In this document: positions 23,161 to 34,915 of the stretch, piece after piece | How positions within the stretch are numbered: the stretch's first letter is position 1 | Layout of the letters: every line of letters begins with the position of its first letter | From: Ampelomyces quisqualis | Lineage: Eukaryota; Ascomycota; Dothideomycetes; Pleosporales; Phaeosphaeriaceae | Assembly (NCBI GenBank): GCA_018398575.1 | Contig: JAGTXZ010000014.1 | Coordinates: 186,001-250,000 of the forward strand | Direction of reading: 5' to 3' | DNA length: 64,000 nt | Made by a program: the position numbers and the translations under genes | The notes under the pieces: model-generated | Seen by the model: the letters and a program-made list of their open reading frames with translations, nothing else | Database searches by the model: none | Told to the model about the DNA's origin: nothing

Positions 23161-23485
23161 GCGTTGCCGGTTTAGTCGTCCCCGAGAAGGCTAGGTTGCA
23201 GATACCGTTTACATAGTTATGTGTGCTTGTCTGGTGGAGCTGCATTTGAATTGAATTCCGTCTGTTCAATGGGTAGTCGGAGCGCAAATTATTCGCTAAC
23301 AAAAGTCGAGCTCCTCTTAGTTCGTCCTGCCCAATGCGCGATCGATCCAAAATAAATCATCCTTGTACTGAAGATACACGCTCGGAGAACCTTGGTCAGA
23401 AACTCATGACCGACGCTTTCTCGTTTTAGGTCCATGCTCCCCCAAAATTACGCTTCAAGACCCAAGCTCAGTTTCGGTTGCAATC

Positions 23486-24505
23486 TCATCGCCCTGCCTG
23501 CATAGCTCTTGTCAAGGCGACTCGCTTACTGAACGGGCTCAGACTGCGCTCGCGCTGCACAGATGGAGGCGGTGGTGCAGCAGCCGGCGGTGCATGGCGG
23601 ATAGGCGCGCTATCGAAACGATTTCGAGGCGGGCCATGCTCATCTCTTCTCTTTCTCTGTGGATTCCTTGCTCCTCGCGGGCTGGGGCTGCGGACGTGAC
23701 CAGGCCGGAAAGGCGAGGGGGATCGCGAGGCAGCATGTCGCACAGAAGGGGACGCGCCCCATGTACCTCTTGATGCGGCGTTGCGGGGCTGGCGGTCGTC
23801 GGAAGTGTCCATGCGATCGAGGCCGCGGGACCTTGATCGTGGTGGTGAGACACGGCGCACTGGTCGCTTCCCGTGTCGATGTCTGCTCTGGCTTGGTGAC
23901 GTTGAACTTTTGCGATGCCGCCTGTGTGCCTCTGCCGGGCGTGGGTCCCCGTGTGACAGCTCCATGCGCTGCGAGACTGATGACGACCTCGTCCTGCGCC
24001 TGCCGCGCTCGCCAGGGCTGAAGGAACTCATGCGCCGTCGTGTGTTGCGGTCGGCGTCGTCCCGCGAGCGCCTCCTGCGCTTGGCCATGGTTCTGTCGCC
24101 GTCGCCGTCGCCGTCGCCGTCGCCTCGCCGGACTGAAGCGCCATTGTGCTTGCGTCGGCGCGGCGGGGACGGCGACCTGGACGGCGAGCGGTTGGTGGAG
24201 ATGGTGGCCACCGAGTCTGCCGAAGACGTCGAGAGTGATCGGGAGCGCTTGCGGGCCTGCTCTTTCTTCTTCAGGATCTGATCGGCGACGCCCTTTTGGC
24301 GCATCAGGTCGTGGGGAACGTCGGTGGTGAGCTTGGGCTTGAGGTTGGGGTTGAGGAGCTGCTGCGTGCGCGACGGGCGAGACTGATATGGGCGCTCTTG
24401 TGCCGTCGCGGTGCACTCGTAGCTGTAGTGGCCTCTCCTCAGGCACTTTTGGCACAGCGTGTCGGCCGAGGCCCGGGAGCGGCCGGTGCCTGGGCGGCGG
24501 AACAT
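23486..24505 (-). CDS. CCHC zinc-knuckle, RS-rich protein (ZCCHC10-like)
   Basis: Single-exon frame of 339 residues from the ATG at 24505 (MFRRPGTGRSRASADTLCQK). One zinc knuckle lies near residues 18-32 (CQKCLRRGHYSYEC, spacing C-x2-C-x4-H-x4-C), followed by QSRPSRTQQLLNP, the same order as in ZCCHC10-type proteins. The rest is low complexity: Arg/Ser repeats (SRSPSPPRRRK and others), a (GD)5 run encoded by a GTCGCC-type repeat at about 24098-24124, and a Pro-rich tail. Zinc knuckles with RS tails occur in nuclear RNA-binding and splicing proteins; a nuclear RNA role is inference. The gene is divergent from the R3H-SUZ gene, with 666 bp between the ATGs. Confidence 0.78.
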   Translation of the reverse strand: MFRRPGTGRSRASADTLCQKCLRRGHYSYECTATAQERPYQSRPSRTQQLLNPNLKPKLTTDVPHDLMRQKGVADQILKKKEQARKRSRSLSTSSADSVATISTNRSPSRSPSPPRRRKHNGASVRRGDGDGDGDGDRTMAKRRRRSRDDADRNTRRRMSSFSPGERGRRRTRSSSVSQRMELSHGDPRPAEAHRRHRKSSTSPSQSRHRHGKRPVRRVSPPRSRSRGLDRMDTSDDRQPRNAASRGTWGASPSVRHAASRSPSPFRPGHVRSPSPRGARNPQRKRRDEHGPPRNRFDSAPIRHAPPAAAPPPPSVQRERSLSPFSKRVALTRAMQAGR

Positions 24506-25171
24506 GGCAGGCGGGCTGGGATTGTTGTAGATATTGTACGGAGTACCGAGTTTGTATTGCGCGTATTGCGTGTATGGCGTGTATTGCGTGTATTGCATGT
24601 ATTTGCGCAGCCGGCGAATGAGGCGGCGCCGGCCATGGCGCTACTATTCTTCCGGCCTGGCTGCTGCTGCTCTGCTCTGACCCGCGATCACGCCGCCATC
24701 CATCCCCACCCCGCCCAGCACAACACCAGCCTGGCCGCCGCAGCCTCGCACGTGCGCCACCCCGTCTGGGCCAATTCACCCGTCGCCAGCTAGTCTCGCC
24801 CGTCTCGCCCGCCTCCCTTCACGCCGACTTCCCACAACCCCACTCGGCCACGACCTCGCGAATGTCTGCACACCAACATGTCCAGCACTCCGGCCCTGGC
24901 TATCGCGACTTTCCTTGAGCACCCTCTTTCCTGAAAAAAAAAGAAAAAGAAAAAGCCCGTCCCCCTCTTCGGCATTCATACCTTCTTCCCGGTCCTCGAC
25001 CACCCATTGGCGGCGCCGAGTGTGGTGAACGACCCGACCTCGAGCTAGCCGGCTGTCACTTCGCCGAACCCGTGCGCCCACTCCTTATTCCATCCACAGT
25101 AGCGTCTATCGCGCACCGTCGCCCACACGGACGCATCCGTCGAGCGTCCACAGCGCGCCTCCCCCAACGAC

Positions 25172-27854
25172 ATGGCGTCTCGTGTTCCCGCCCCTGCAGA
25201 GCAGGCCCAATCGAGGCCCTCGTTCGCCAAAGTCCGCCCACGCATTCCGACCACGCACTCAAGTTGCTAACGTTCTCAGGTTGCGGCGTCTGCGATCAAA
25301 CCCTCCAACGCACAAGAGCTGCCAGCCAAGACACGGCCGCCCGTTGCGACTCCGCGAAACCTTGCGCTTCCTCCCAACGCCCGCGCAGCACCGACGATTG
25401 CATCGACTCCAAAAGTACCCGCAGAGACCGCCGAGATGACCTCCACCAACGACAAAGCTGGTAGCACAGCTATTCGCACCGGCGAGTGGACTGATGCTGC
25501 AGTTCAATCAGCGGCGCCCTCGTCCGACCTCAAGGAAGACGCAAGTGAACGCCCACGGCCCATTGCCTTTGTCAAGGTCGCAGCTGCCGAAGACAGCAGC
25601 ACTCAGCTCTCGTCCTCGGACGGATCTGGCAAACCGCCCAGTATTGACGGGAAAAGTGTCACATCCGCAGCCACGTTTGCGCTCGACGAGAAAGAGTCGC
25701 TGCGACCCGATGACAGCGCAAGCTTGAGAGCAGTCGAAGAGGAGGATGTCACCAGTCCTCCCGATTCAGTCCTCGCAGACTCCCGCCATGGCTCTGACAA
25801 CGGTGCTGCGCGAGCTTTCCGTGACCAACTGCATGAGATTGCAGTCATGAACCCTCAGCCTCACCGAGGTGTTCCGCCTGGTCGCTTTCCAACACTTCCT
25901 ACCGGCCCTCAGGCACTCTACGACCCGAACCAGCTTCCCAATGCTGTGCGCCCCATATCGCAGCCGGCCGTCAATGGCATGCCTCCGACGAATGGCGGAC
26001 CTGCTCTACCAGCCGAGCCGGACGAGAAGCTTCTTGAGGCCTTGCAGTCTCCTCGTGATCGACTGTTCATTGTAAAGCTTGAGCAAGACTTTATCGACTT
26101 CATCAAAGAACCTCGGTATGCCATCTACCATTACGCCCAAGTAGGCGCAAATGACTGACGCGCGATAGTGAGAGCGAGTACGCTTTGCCCAACTGCAACA
26201 CGTTCTATAGGATGCTTGCTCATCGCCTTGCGGACTATTATCTGCTTGGTCATGTTGTTGACTCAACCATGACCGGTGTGAAGATCACAAGAACTCCATA
26301 CTGCAGAATGTAAGTATTCTGACATTTAGAGTTCAGTCACATCTGACATTATCCAGCCCACCTCCTGTGTCCCAAATGGTCGATCCCGCAAAAGGTGCTA
26401 GTACACCACCAGCCGACTTACCTGCACGAAAAATCATGCGTCGCGATGATGGCAAATCGGGAACTAACACGACAGCCAACTCACAAAGTGCTTCCAAGAC
26501 CACGTCTGAGGTTGGCGGCAGCGATGGTAGCAACGATGGCAACGACAAGGCCGCCTTGACTCGAGAAGAGCGCGAGGCACGTTACAAAGAGGCAAGACAG
26601 CGTATTTTTGGTCATACCGAAAGCGGGGAAAACGAAGCAACTGAAGGCACTGGATCAGGAGATGACAAGGACAAGAATATTTCCCGGTCAAGCTCCGCCG
26701 CTGGCAAGAAGAAGAACAAGAAGCAGCGCAACTACGATGACGACGACTTCCAGGCACGGTCTCGTTTCAACGTCTACTATCCTCAACAGTACCCGGCTTC
26801 AGGTTTCAGCGCCGAACACGCTGTATACTATAATGGGTACCCTGGGCCAGTTCCAAATGCCCAATACCACAGCATGAATCCAGGAGCATCACCGCTACAG
26901 TCGTACAACAGTTCCTATCCAGGCACGATGTCTGCTGAGGGACAGGCACCTTACGGTTGGGCTGGACAGCAATCTCAGCCACCAAACAACTCGATGGGAT
27001 ATTCGAATTATGGTCAAATGCAGAACGGATACGACTTGTCAAACGACTTCCAGCGCACTATGTCTTTCCAGAACACAGCTATCCAGAACACAGCTATGCC
27101 TTCTCAGGTCACCCCAAAGATGGGAAACGTCCCCATGGCACCATACCAGGACTCCTATCAGCAGCCTCAGCACATGCCTGTAGCTCCAGGATGGTCGCAG
27201 ATCCCTCAGCAGCCGTATCCGATGGCGCAGGGTTCATGTGCTCCATCTGGTCCTAGCATTCGACCCATGTCAGCTCCTCATCAGGGCCCAATGCCCAACT
27301 CGTATGCTTACGGACAGTTCCCCACGACTCCCTACAATGGCAAGCCGAACCACCACCAGCATCCTATACCAGGTAGCTACAACCGCCAGCAATTCAATCC
27401 GCAAAGCCAGGCCTTTATCCCGGGTGGGCGTAACATGCCACATCCGATGCAGGCAAGCATGAGCCAAGGGCCCCCTCCGATGAGTTGGTATGGGTACAAC
27501 AATCAGATACCTGGGCCCAACGGCATGCCGCACCAAGTGCCCCGAGTGAGTCCTTCGGCTGCCAGCACGCCACCCTTTGGTTCGCCCCAAAGTATCCAAG
27601 GCAATGGTTCCGCAGGCTCCATGCACAGGAACACTACTCAACATAGCGACCCAGCCTCCTCAAACAGCATCGCCAAGTATGGAACACCTGCTCATCTCCC
27701 TGCAAAACCCCCCGCTCCTGTTCCCACTCCGCAGTCTGGTCCAAAACTACCTTGCATGATGCGAACGCCGAGCAACATAGGACCTACTTTGGTAAGCAGC
27801 GGAGGAACTATACCTGTACGCTCCGCGTCTGGAAAAAACAACACCTCTCATTGA
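25172..27854 (+). CDS. R3H and SUZ domain RNA-binding protein (Rbs1-like)
   Basis: Four-exon model: 25172-25231, 25280-26115, 26169-26309, 26357-27854, giving 844 residues. Introns 2 and 3 have standard donors (GTATGC, GTAAGT). Intron 1 has an unusual GTCCGC donor but a perfect CTAAC branch point and CAG acceptor, and it joins FAKVAASAI in frame. The R3H domain covers about residues 280-365 (SPRDRLFIVKLEQDFIDFI, then CNTFYRMLAHRLADYY and the end of the domain at VKITRTPYCRIPPP). A SUZ motif follows (ARKIMRR, then EEREARYKEARQRIFG). The remaining 400 residues are Gln-, Pro-, Asn-, Gly- and Tyr-rich, prion-like. R3H binds single-stranded nucleic acid and SUZ binds RNA; yeast Rbs1, with the same pair, is linked to RNA polymerase III assembly. 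The exact 3' end is uncertain because a GTAAGC at 27791 could be a further donor. Confidence 0.85.
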
Positions 27855-28120
27855 TGACTTTCACGAACACGATACGACGGGGCCGCATGTGCATTACGAC
27901 GGTGCTCTTTAAATCCGCATCTTTGATGGGAAGGAATACTACGGACTGACTTGGGCGTACTGGCTTGGTGTCGATACAACACCTGCATTAGCGAGCATCT
28001 TACAGTTTTTCTTTTATTGGCATCTGTTAAGGTAGTCTTTTGGTATATCGGGTGGCAAAGGATGTAGCAGGCGAATTACCCAAAAATGTTTCATAATGAA
28101 AACGTTACGTCTGCCCGACG

Positions 28121-28192
28121 CTTCCCTTCCCTTCCCTTCCCTTCCCTTCCCTTCCCTTCCCTTCCCTTCCCTTCCCTTCCCTTCCCTTCCCT
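28121..28192. repeat. Pentanucleotide microsatellite (CTTCC)14
   Basis: Fourteen uninterrupted CTTCC units. The minus strand reads (GGAAG)n, a rotation of AAGGG, a G-rich repeat able to form quadruplex or triplex structures. It starts about 270 bp after the R3H-SUZ stop codon. Confidence 0.95.
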
Positions 28193-29675
28193 ACCCTGCA
28201 GCCTCATCCCAAGGCCAACAAGTCCTTCAGTCTTTCAAACGGTACTTGACATATTGTGATTCCATCTTTAGCGAGACCTCGCCTGGAGCCATAAGCCTTG
28301 CCCCAATGCTCGTCAAAACTTGGCCGCTCTTTGCCTCGTTTGACATTTGCCTGGACGACGGTGCCTTGGCGTCGCGGCGAGATGTGGACGCACGGATTTG
28401 ATGGACCGTTTGTACGCTTCACTGACACGGTATTAATATTATTGATTTCATGGCTGTCGAGATTGAGGCGGACAGTCGAGTTTTTTTTTCATCTTTGATT
28501 CCGTGGGGACGGACGTCTTGGTCGTGGCGAGGAGAGATGGGGTGGTTCATACTAGACACGACGGATGTATCAAGTCGGATCTTCTGAAAGGCATGTTTGA
28601 GATTGTGGATGCGGCGAAATATTTATCGGAGTTTGTTTGGTTGTGATATTCGTGTGTTGGCGAAGGATGGGAGAGTACATCACACTTGATAAACATCTAT
28701 CGCCCCCGTATAATCCTTCCTTACTCCCAGATTTCCTTTGTCTGGTGCACACGACGTCCATGGGCTTTTATCTGGCATGTCCAGGCACCAACCAACTCCT
28801 CAACCCATCCGACCAAACACTCGCATTCATACGTCTTCACCTGCGCCATCGACAGCGCATCCACGTACCTCCCACACCCCGACCACGTCTCCTTGTACAA
28901 CCTCAGCTCCATCAAAACCCACCCCGTCCAAAAACCAAACGCAGCACACATCAGTCTCGCCCCCCCGGCCACGCTGCCGACATAGTCCAACTCGTTGAAC
29001 AATCCACCCCGAACCATCGCCTCGATTCCCCCACGAAAGCCCGTATACCAGCGCGCCACAGAGCCGTACGTAACGCATGCAGCGCACCAACGTTTCCAGC
29101 GATGGTGCTACGCGTATCATCCAACAGTGAATCCATGATCCATCCCAACGACATGGCTACCCCCTCACCATCCAGTCTCGCACCTTCAACGCCCCCGCGC
29201 GATGGAACAGCGAAAGCGAAAGCGGCGTCGACTATGCTCGGCAAGTATATACATACATACATACATCAATTGAAATACATAACATGAATGGCGGACGGGT
29301 ACGATTGACAAGGCGTCGACTGCTCTCTTGGTGTACGGTGCGGTACGGTACGGTACGGTATTCCCATCTTCTCCGTGTTAGTTTTCAAGGGATGAAATGC
29401 GCTTCCTTCATGTACTGCACAGGCACACTACGAGGCAAGAAAGCGTTGGTCGGTATGTTTTTTGAAAAGCGGTCGACTGCCACCCACAATGTGAGTTTTA
29501 AACACAACGAGAGATTGCGATTCCGTATAATAAAAAGCCCAGTCCAGATACGCCAGAGTCATGTGCACGATAAAAGCTTGCTTTCAAAATATGTAATGTA
29601 CACACACTGCCACGTTTCGCAATGTATGCATTTCCTTTTCTCTTCCCAGCCATGTCATCTCCCCACCTGCGACGA
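28193..29675. other. Intergenic with simple repeats; possible small minus-strand ORFs
   Basis: Two overlapping minus-strand frames of about 100 codons lie between 28721 and 29262 in different frames. One (28721-29059) looks protein-like (GGLFNELDYVGSV, then FGFWTGWVLMELRLYKETW) but has no ATG of its own and no clear splice link to the other, so no gene is called. There is an ATAC-type repeat at about 29245-29265 and (CGGTA)4 at 29341-29360. Confidence 0.35.
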
Positions 29676-32501
29676 CTACTCCTGACCAAATCCAACCGTC
29701 TCCTCCACCGCAATAGTGAGTTTCTGGTTCAATGCTTCAAAAGTCTTGTAGCCTGGCAGATCCAATCGGTTGAAACTGTATCAGTCGTTAGCTATCCAAT
29801 CTCTTTGATTCAAAGAAAAAACTAAACGTACCATGTATGCGACTTTGGCAATTGGTTCGGCTCACCGGCTTTCTCAATCGTAAATCTTCTGGGCCCATCA
29901 CTTCCTTGCAGATCTTTGAAGCCATTAACAGGGATACGCGAAGTACCGGTAGCAAACTGCAGGAGACGCGATTTCTGCTCGGCGTCCCAGCTGCGGATGC
30001 ATTTCCAGAAGTTTTGGATGACTTCGTCGTTTTCCGTGTAGCCGCGGTAGTCGGTGTGCTTCTTCCAGTCGTCCACGTCAATGTCGGCGATACCACCAAT
30101 CAAGAGTTCTAGTTCGCGCTCGTCGAAGACGTTGACGAGATCGGCAGGGATTAGTTCGTGGAAACCGGCGATGAAGGCTTGGAACTGCTCCTCGACACGC
30201 TTTTGAATGCGCCATTCTGTGATCAACCTGCGGAATTCAGTCATCGCTCAGCCATGTTCTTGCTGCAGACTCACTCGACGTATTCGCCCTTGTTCTCGTT
30301 TGTGACTTCAATGTCTTCCCCACCCGGTTTGAGTTCAATGCTGACCGTCTCGCCGAACCGCTCATCGTCGGTAGCAAACGTCAGCTCAAGCGCATCAGTA
30401 ATATCGTTGTTCCTGGCACGTTATCAGCTCCATCCCCAACTCTTGAGCGACCAGACTTACAGCATCCATTCCAGGTTGCGATGGAAATCAGCATCCACGC
30501 CCTCCATATCCTGCAGCGAGACCTTTTTTCTGAGAATCATCTTGTAGAATGCTCCAATAAAGAATGCATCCAAGAAGCGTCGGTGGAAAATGGCCAAACC
30601 GACAACTCGACCAATAAATTTGAAATAGTTCAGATGCTCCGGATTGATACCGGAATGGGGGTTGATCTGAAGCGTGTAATTGTCATGCGCAGAGTACTCG
30701 AACAAGCAGTAGAAGGGGTTGAACATCTCGTGGGAAAGTAGGAAAAAGAATTCTCGGGAAAGACCTCCGTAATCCAGACCGTCTTCTCCGTCAAACTTGA
30801 TCATCAGTCGCTTCTTGAGATCAGCAGCACTTTGTCGCATGACTTCGTGGTACGAGTCCTCGAAGATGTGGGTTCGCCTGACCTTGACGTGGCACTGTCC
30901 ACTGACGATGCGGAGTGCTGGTTGCGATCGGAAGTAGATCAACTTGCGACGGAAATCACGCTTGTACTGCGGTACATTTTGGTCGAGCGACGAGGGCAAT
31001 CGCGGATCGTCCCATGTAGTCGTCTTGGTGTTGTGATCGACAAAGTACACACGTGCCGTGTTGGTAAGTCGCATTTCCCATCCAGACGGCAGCGGGCCAA
31101 GCTGTGAGACAGGCTGCTGCTGGATGGTACTGCCATTCGCGGTCTGGCCGCCGTACATCCTAATGTACTGCTGGCGGCGGGGGTCGACCCAAGTCGTTGT
31201 CCGGGTGTTGTGGTCAACAAAGTAAGGCCGGCCTTCCGGTGTGTGCCTCTGCTCCCATCCTGACGGAAGCTCTCCGGTCCCGGCTGTGGTTGCTCCAGTA
31301 GCCATCATGCTCGCTGCGCTGGCTGAGCCTGCGGGTGGTGAGGGCTGTCGGTCGGCAAGAGTGGGCGAATTGGCCCCTGTGCGGTCTTCTGGCAGCATGC
31401 GGTTTTGGTGGCGAGCACGTTCCTGCTGCGTCTGCGCGGCCATGGCATTCTGCGAATCGGTCTGGCTGAAGCCTGCTCCGGGCCGTATCCACGTTGTTTG
31501 GCGGGTGTTATGGTCGACATAGTAGGTGCGGCCAAGATGGTCCTCGCGTCTTTCCCACCCATTCGGCAACCTGCCTTGGGCGTCCTCAAAGGCACTGTAT
31601 GCGCCGTTTGCGCGGTTCTGCGGCGGGGCGGCGCTGGGCGCCGACATGGGAGGCGCAGCAGTGGGGGGCACCGAGGGCGTTGCGCTGAGGCGGTGGGCGG
31701 GCGGCTGCGCAGCGACGGGCGGCCGCGGCTGTCCGGGTGCGGCGTCGGCGTGCAGGGTCTGGGTCGGCTGGTGCGGCGTCGTCGCTCCGTTCACGGCGGG
31801 GCCGCTGGCCGACGGGTGCGGGGAGGGGCTCGGGCGGGTGGCATTTGCCGCGCCTTGGCTGATGGGGGCGGCGAGGTTGGTGGAGAGGTTGAGGATGAGC
31901 TTGCCGTGGACGACCATGTTGTCGTTGGACTTCTTGAGGTCGCGCGTGAGCATCTCTGCGGCAGGTAAGTCAGAGGCGCCGTGTGTGGCCGACGGCGAAC
32001 CCACCATCTCCGCCCGCGTCCAGGTCGACGACGGAGCCGATGCGCACGTTGATGACGCCGAGGAAGCCCTGGTCCTTCTTCTTGAACTTCTTCTGGTCAA
32101 AGATCTGCACCGCCAGCACGCTCTCCTCGTTGACTCGCCTGGCGCGCGTGTTAGCGGGCATGCGGCGCGCGGGGCAGCGAGACGCACATGTCGAAGCTCT
32201 CGTTCCAGTAGGGGTTCAGCGTCTTCTTGATGACGCTGGTGGTGCGCGTCTGCTCGCCGTTGACTGTGGCGACGGCGAAGGGGTCCGGGAAGCCTGGGGC
32301 GGTGGTGTCAGCGGGGATGGGGGGGGGGGAGGGAGAGGGCATGGCGGTGGGGAGGGACATACGGAACACATCGCGCTTGTAGAGGCCGTCGGCGGCGATA
32401 ACTGCGGGCGGTCAGTCCCCTCTGCCTCGCCGGAGCTCGCAGGGGCGCGCGGTGCGGTGAGACATACTCGTGATGCGCAGGTTGGGGCTCGCTCCGTCCA
32501 T
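29676..32501 (-). CDS. rsp5/hulA: NEDD4-family HECT E3 ubiquitin ligase Rsp5/HulA
   Basis: Eight-exon minus-strand model: 32468-32501, 32363-32401, 32188-32293, 32005-32138, 30461-31955, 30275-30412, 29832-30227, 29676-29775, giving 813 residues, the expected length. Order of domains: C2 (about 6-105; FPDPFAVATVNGEQT, NPYWNESFDM); a Pro-rich linker; three WW domains at about 234-263, 334-363 and 393-422 (LPxGWE ... YFVDHNTxTTTW); HECT from about 470 to the end (LDYGGLSREFFFLLSHEM, FKFIGRVVGLAIFHRRFLDA). The catalytic cysteine is Cys781 in SHTCFNRLDLPGY, and its codon is split by the last intron (TG|T). The C-terminus ends VGFGQE. Rsp5/HulA ubiquitinates plasma-membrane permeases (through arrestin adaptors that bind WW domains), endosomal cargo and transcription regulators. 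The 5' exons are very short (34 and 39 nt). Confidence 0.95.
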
Positions 32502-32898
32502 GATGCGCAGACAGCGGCGATGGCGAGGGGAGGGGGAAGGGGGGCAGGGGGGCAGGGGGGCAGAGAGGTGCGGCTCTCAGAGCTCGCCGTGGTGGTGTGG
32601 ACGTCGCAGTCCTGGCAGCGGCGGGGGCGTCGTCGTTGTCGTCGTCGTCGTCGTCGTCGAAGCGGGCGGTGCAGGACAGAGGCGGCCCATGCGCGTTCCA
32701 GTCCGACATGTCGCAACCAGCCTACCAGCCTACCGCGTACGGAGGAACCGCCACAAAGAACACAACCGCGCCTGGATGATGACTAAAACGCCTGGACCGA
32801 CTTGGGTCAAAGTGCACGGCAGAGTGGGTGCCCACTGGATTGGCATGCGATAGCAACAATAGAAAGCTCATGTACTCCGTACTTCTTCCTTCCTCATC
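32502..32898. other. Upstream region of rsp5/hulA with GTC repeat
   Basis: Probable promoter and 5' UTR of the ligase gene; it also takes the 3' UTR of the kinase gene behind it. A GTC trinucleotide run lies at about 32628-32659. A TACTCCGTA nonamer is at 32873-32881. Confidence 0.45.
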
Positions 32899-34915
32899 TT
32901 ACTCCCCGAAACGATTCCCCACCTCCACCTTCTCCCACCCCATCCCCGCCCTCGCCCGCAACCACACCTCATACCCACTCAACTGCACCTCCACCCTCAT
33001 AAACCTACACCACGCCCCCAGCCAACGGAAGAAATTCCAGGGCAGCAATACACTTCCCCGCAACTGGTCCAGGCATTCTTCGTACACGGTGCGCGAAGCA
33101 TACCGCGCGAGGATGAGAAACGTCCTCAGGGGACCCTGGCGCGTTTGCAAAGATTCGTCGAGAGAGCGAGCTATCCCAGCATTAGCCAACCACGACACGA
33201 CGAAACAAAAAAAAAAAAAAGGGAAAAAGCAGGCCACGACATACTCAAATCGTTGGTTTTCAAAATCAAAAGCAGCACCCGCGGCACCTGGCCCAACAAC
33301 GCAATCAAACTCTCCAACATGCCCTCGCCCAGCGCATCGCCAATCACCTTCTTCTCCTCGTTTGTCCGGCTCGTCGTCACGCCGCTTGCCTTGTTCGCTA
33401 GAATGCTGTAATCCCGCCCTGTGATGGCGCTCGCAAACAGTGGGAAATGTTCGTCGCTGATGCCCGCGACTTCGTACGCGTACCGGCGCATGCCGGATTC
33501 GTCTGCGTCGAGGACTGCGAGCCAGAGTTTTGCGTACGACCGCCGGAGGTGCAGGGGTATGTCGCGGTACAAGCCGTGGTCGTAGAGGACGACGTCGAAA
33601 TTGGCTTTTCCCTTGCGGTTGGGGTTGTGTTGGATCGCAATGTTCCCTCCGTGAGGGTCGCAGTGTAGCGGCGCGTCTTTGCCAAAGATCATTTCGTTGA
33701 ATATCCTTGCCAGTGCGGCACTGACTTCGTCTCTGTCGATGCCTTGTGCGTCGAGGGTGGTCAGGTCGTCTGCCCGACATCCCGCAACGTACTCCATCAC
33801 AAGGATGCGGCGTTTAGCCCAGAGCACACGCGGGATGATGACAGGAGCGTCGGGGACGTGGGAGAAGTATTCCCGTGCACGCATGGCGTTTCTGCCTTCG
33901 AGTGCAAAGTCGAGTTCTTGCGGGAGGGACTGCTCCATTTCGTCCGACAGCCATGTGAGGTCATATTCCGGGAACCAGTACTTTAATGTTGAAAAGGAAA
34001 AGCTTGTAAGAGCTAGATCGAGCTTCGCCCACTCGTCGAGCGCAGAGTGTTGGACTTTGACGGCGACTTTCTGCCCAGTCTCTTTGATTGTCGCGATATG
34101 TACTTGTGCCAGCGACGCCGCCCCAATCGGCCGTTCCTCGAATTCAGAGAAGTACTCGAATATGTCGTGCCCAGTGTCTTTCAAAACCATTTCTTGTATC
34201 GATTTCCACGACGAGACGGGACATTTGTCCTGCAGCGGGATGAACGTGTCGCACCACTCGTTGGGCAGCAGGTAGTTCATGCTACTCAGATGCTGTCCCA
34301 GCTTTATGAATATCGAGCCGTTCTTCTCCAGGGCGCGGAGCGTGCGTTTGGCGCAGCGCAGGTGGCATTCTTTGAGCTTCTCGCCGTGTTCGGGCTCGTC
34401 GTCGTGCTTGAGGATAGACCGATAGCTGTACGAAGCGCAGGTCAATTACCACGTCTGGCACAAGTATTTCGAGAGGGCACATACTCTCGGATGTTCAGGA
34501 CCAGCGTTTCAAGCACTCTGTAACTCCGCTGGGTCGCCGTATACGCATGCTTTGCGTCGTCGCTGATGGTTACTGCCGCCGCGCCAATTGTGAGTGCGCC
34601 TCCAGCGACAACCAGTCTTCTCCGCCTCTTGCTCTTCGATCCAGATCTGCCATTGGACGTGCCCGTCCCTCCTGCGGGGTTTGGGGGTGGATACGTGGTG
34701 TGCGCATTCAATGCTTCCGCATCGCCAGGTGATGCGGATGCCTTGCCGGTGCCTTTTGCGCCCTTCACCTGTGTCGCAAGCTTCCTGTCTCCGTGTACTC
34801 TGTTCGCAGCAAACTCACTCGGTTGCGCTACTACTGGGCCTTGTGACCGGGAGCATGCTCGGCACGTCCATGAGGGAACCGCTCCGCTGCGGCGGAGTAA
34901 TGGCGAAAACATCAT
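32899..34915 (-). CDS. ABC1/ADCK atypical kinase, mitochondrial (MCP2-like)
   Basis: Three-exon minus-strand model: 34485-34915, 33245-34425, 32899-33170, giving 627 residues. The ATG at 34915 is chosen because it gives a good mitochondrial presequence (MMFSPLLRRSGAVPSWTCRA). A possible transmembrane segment follows near residue 95 (RRRRLVVAGGALTIGAAAVT). The ABC1 domain shows the KxGQ-type motif (IKLGQHLSS), the Ala-rich loop that replaces the glycine loop (GAASLAQVH), the VAIK-equivalent lysine (VAVKVQH), the catalytic region HCDPHGGN and the metal-binding DHG. This matches the yeast Mcp2 and animal ADCK1/5 branch, inner-membrane proteins tied to mitochondrial lipid homeostasis, more than Coq8. 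An in-frame ATG at 35098 exists but would bury the presequence. Confidence 0.88.

Noticed and set aside
23640..24779. Long minus-strand frame of about 379 codons overlapping the zinc-knuckle gene in another frame
   Set aside because: It is low-complexity (His/Arg/Pro/Ala) and arises from the GC-rich repeats of the zinc-knuckle reading frame. It has no conserved motif, whereas the other frame has the CCHC knuckle.
28721..29262. Two minus-strand frames that together look protein-like
   Set aside because: They lie in different frames and no convincing intron joins them; the better one lacks an ATG. I could not identify a family, so it is only mentioned in the spacer entry.
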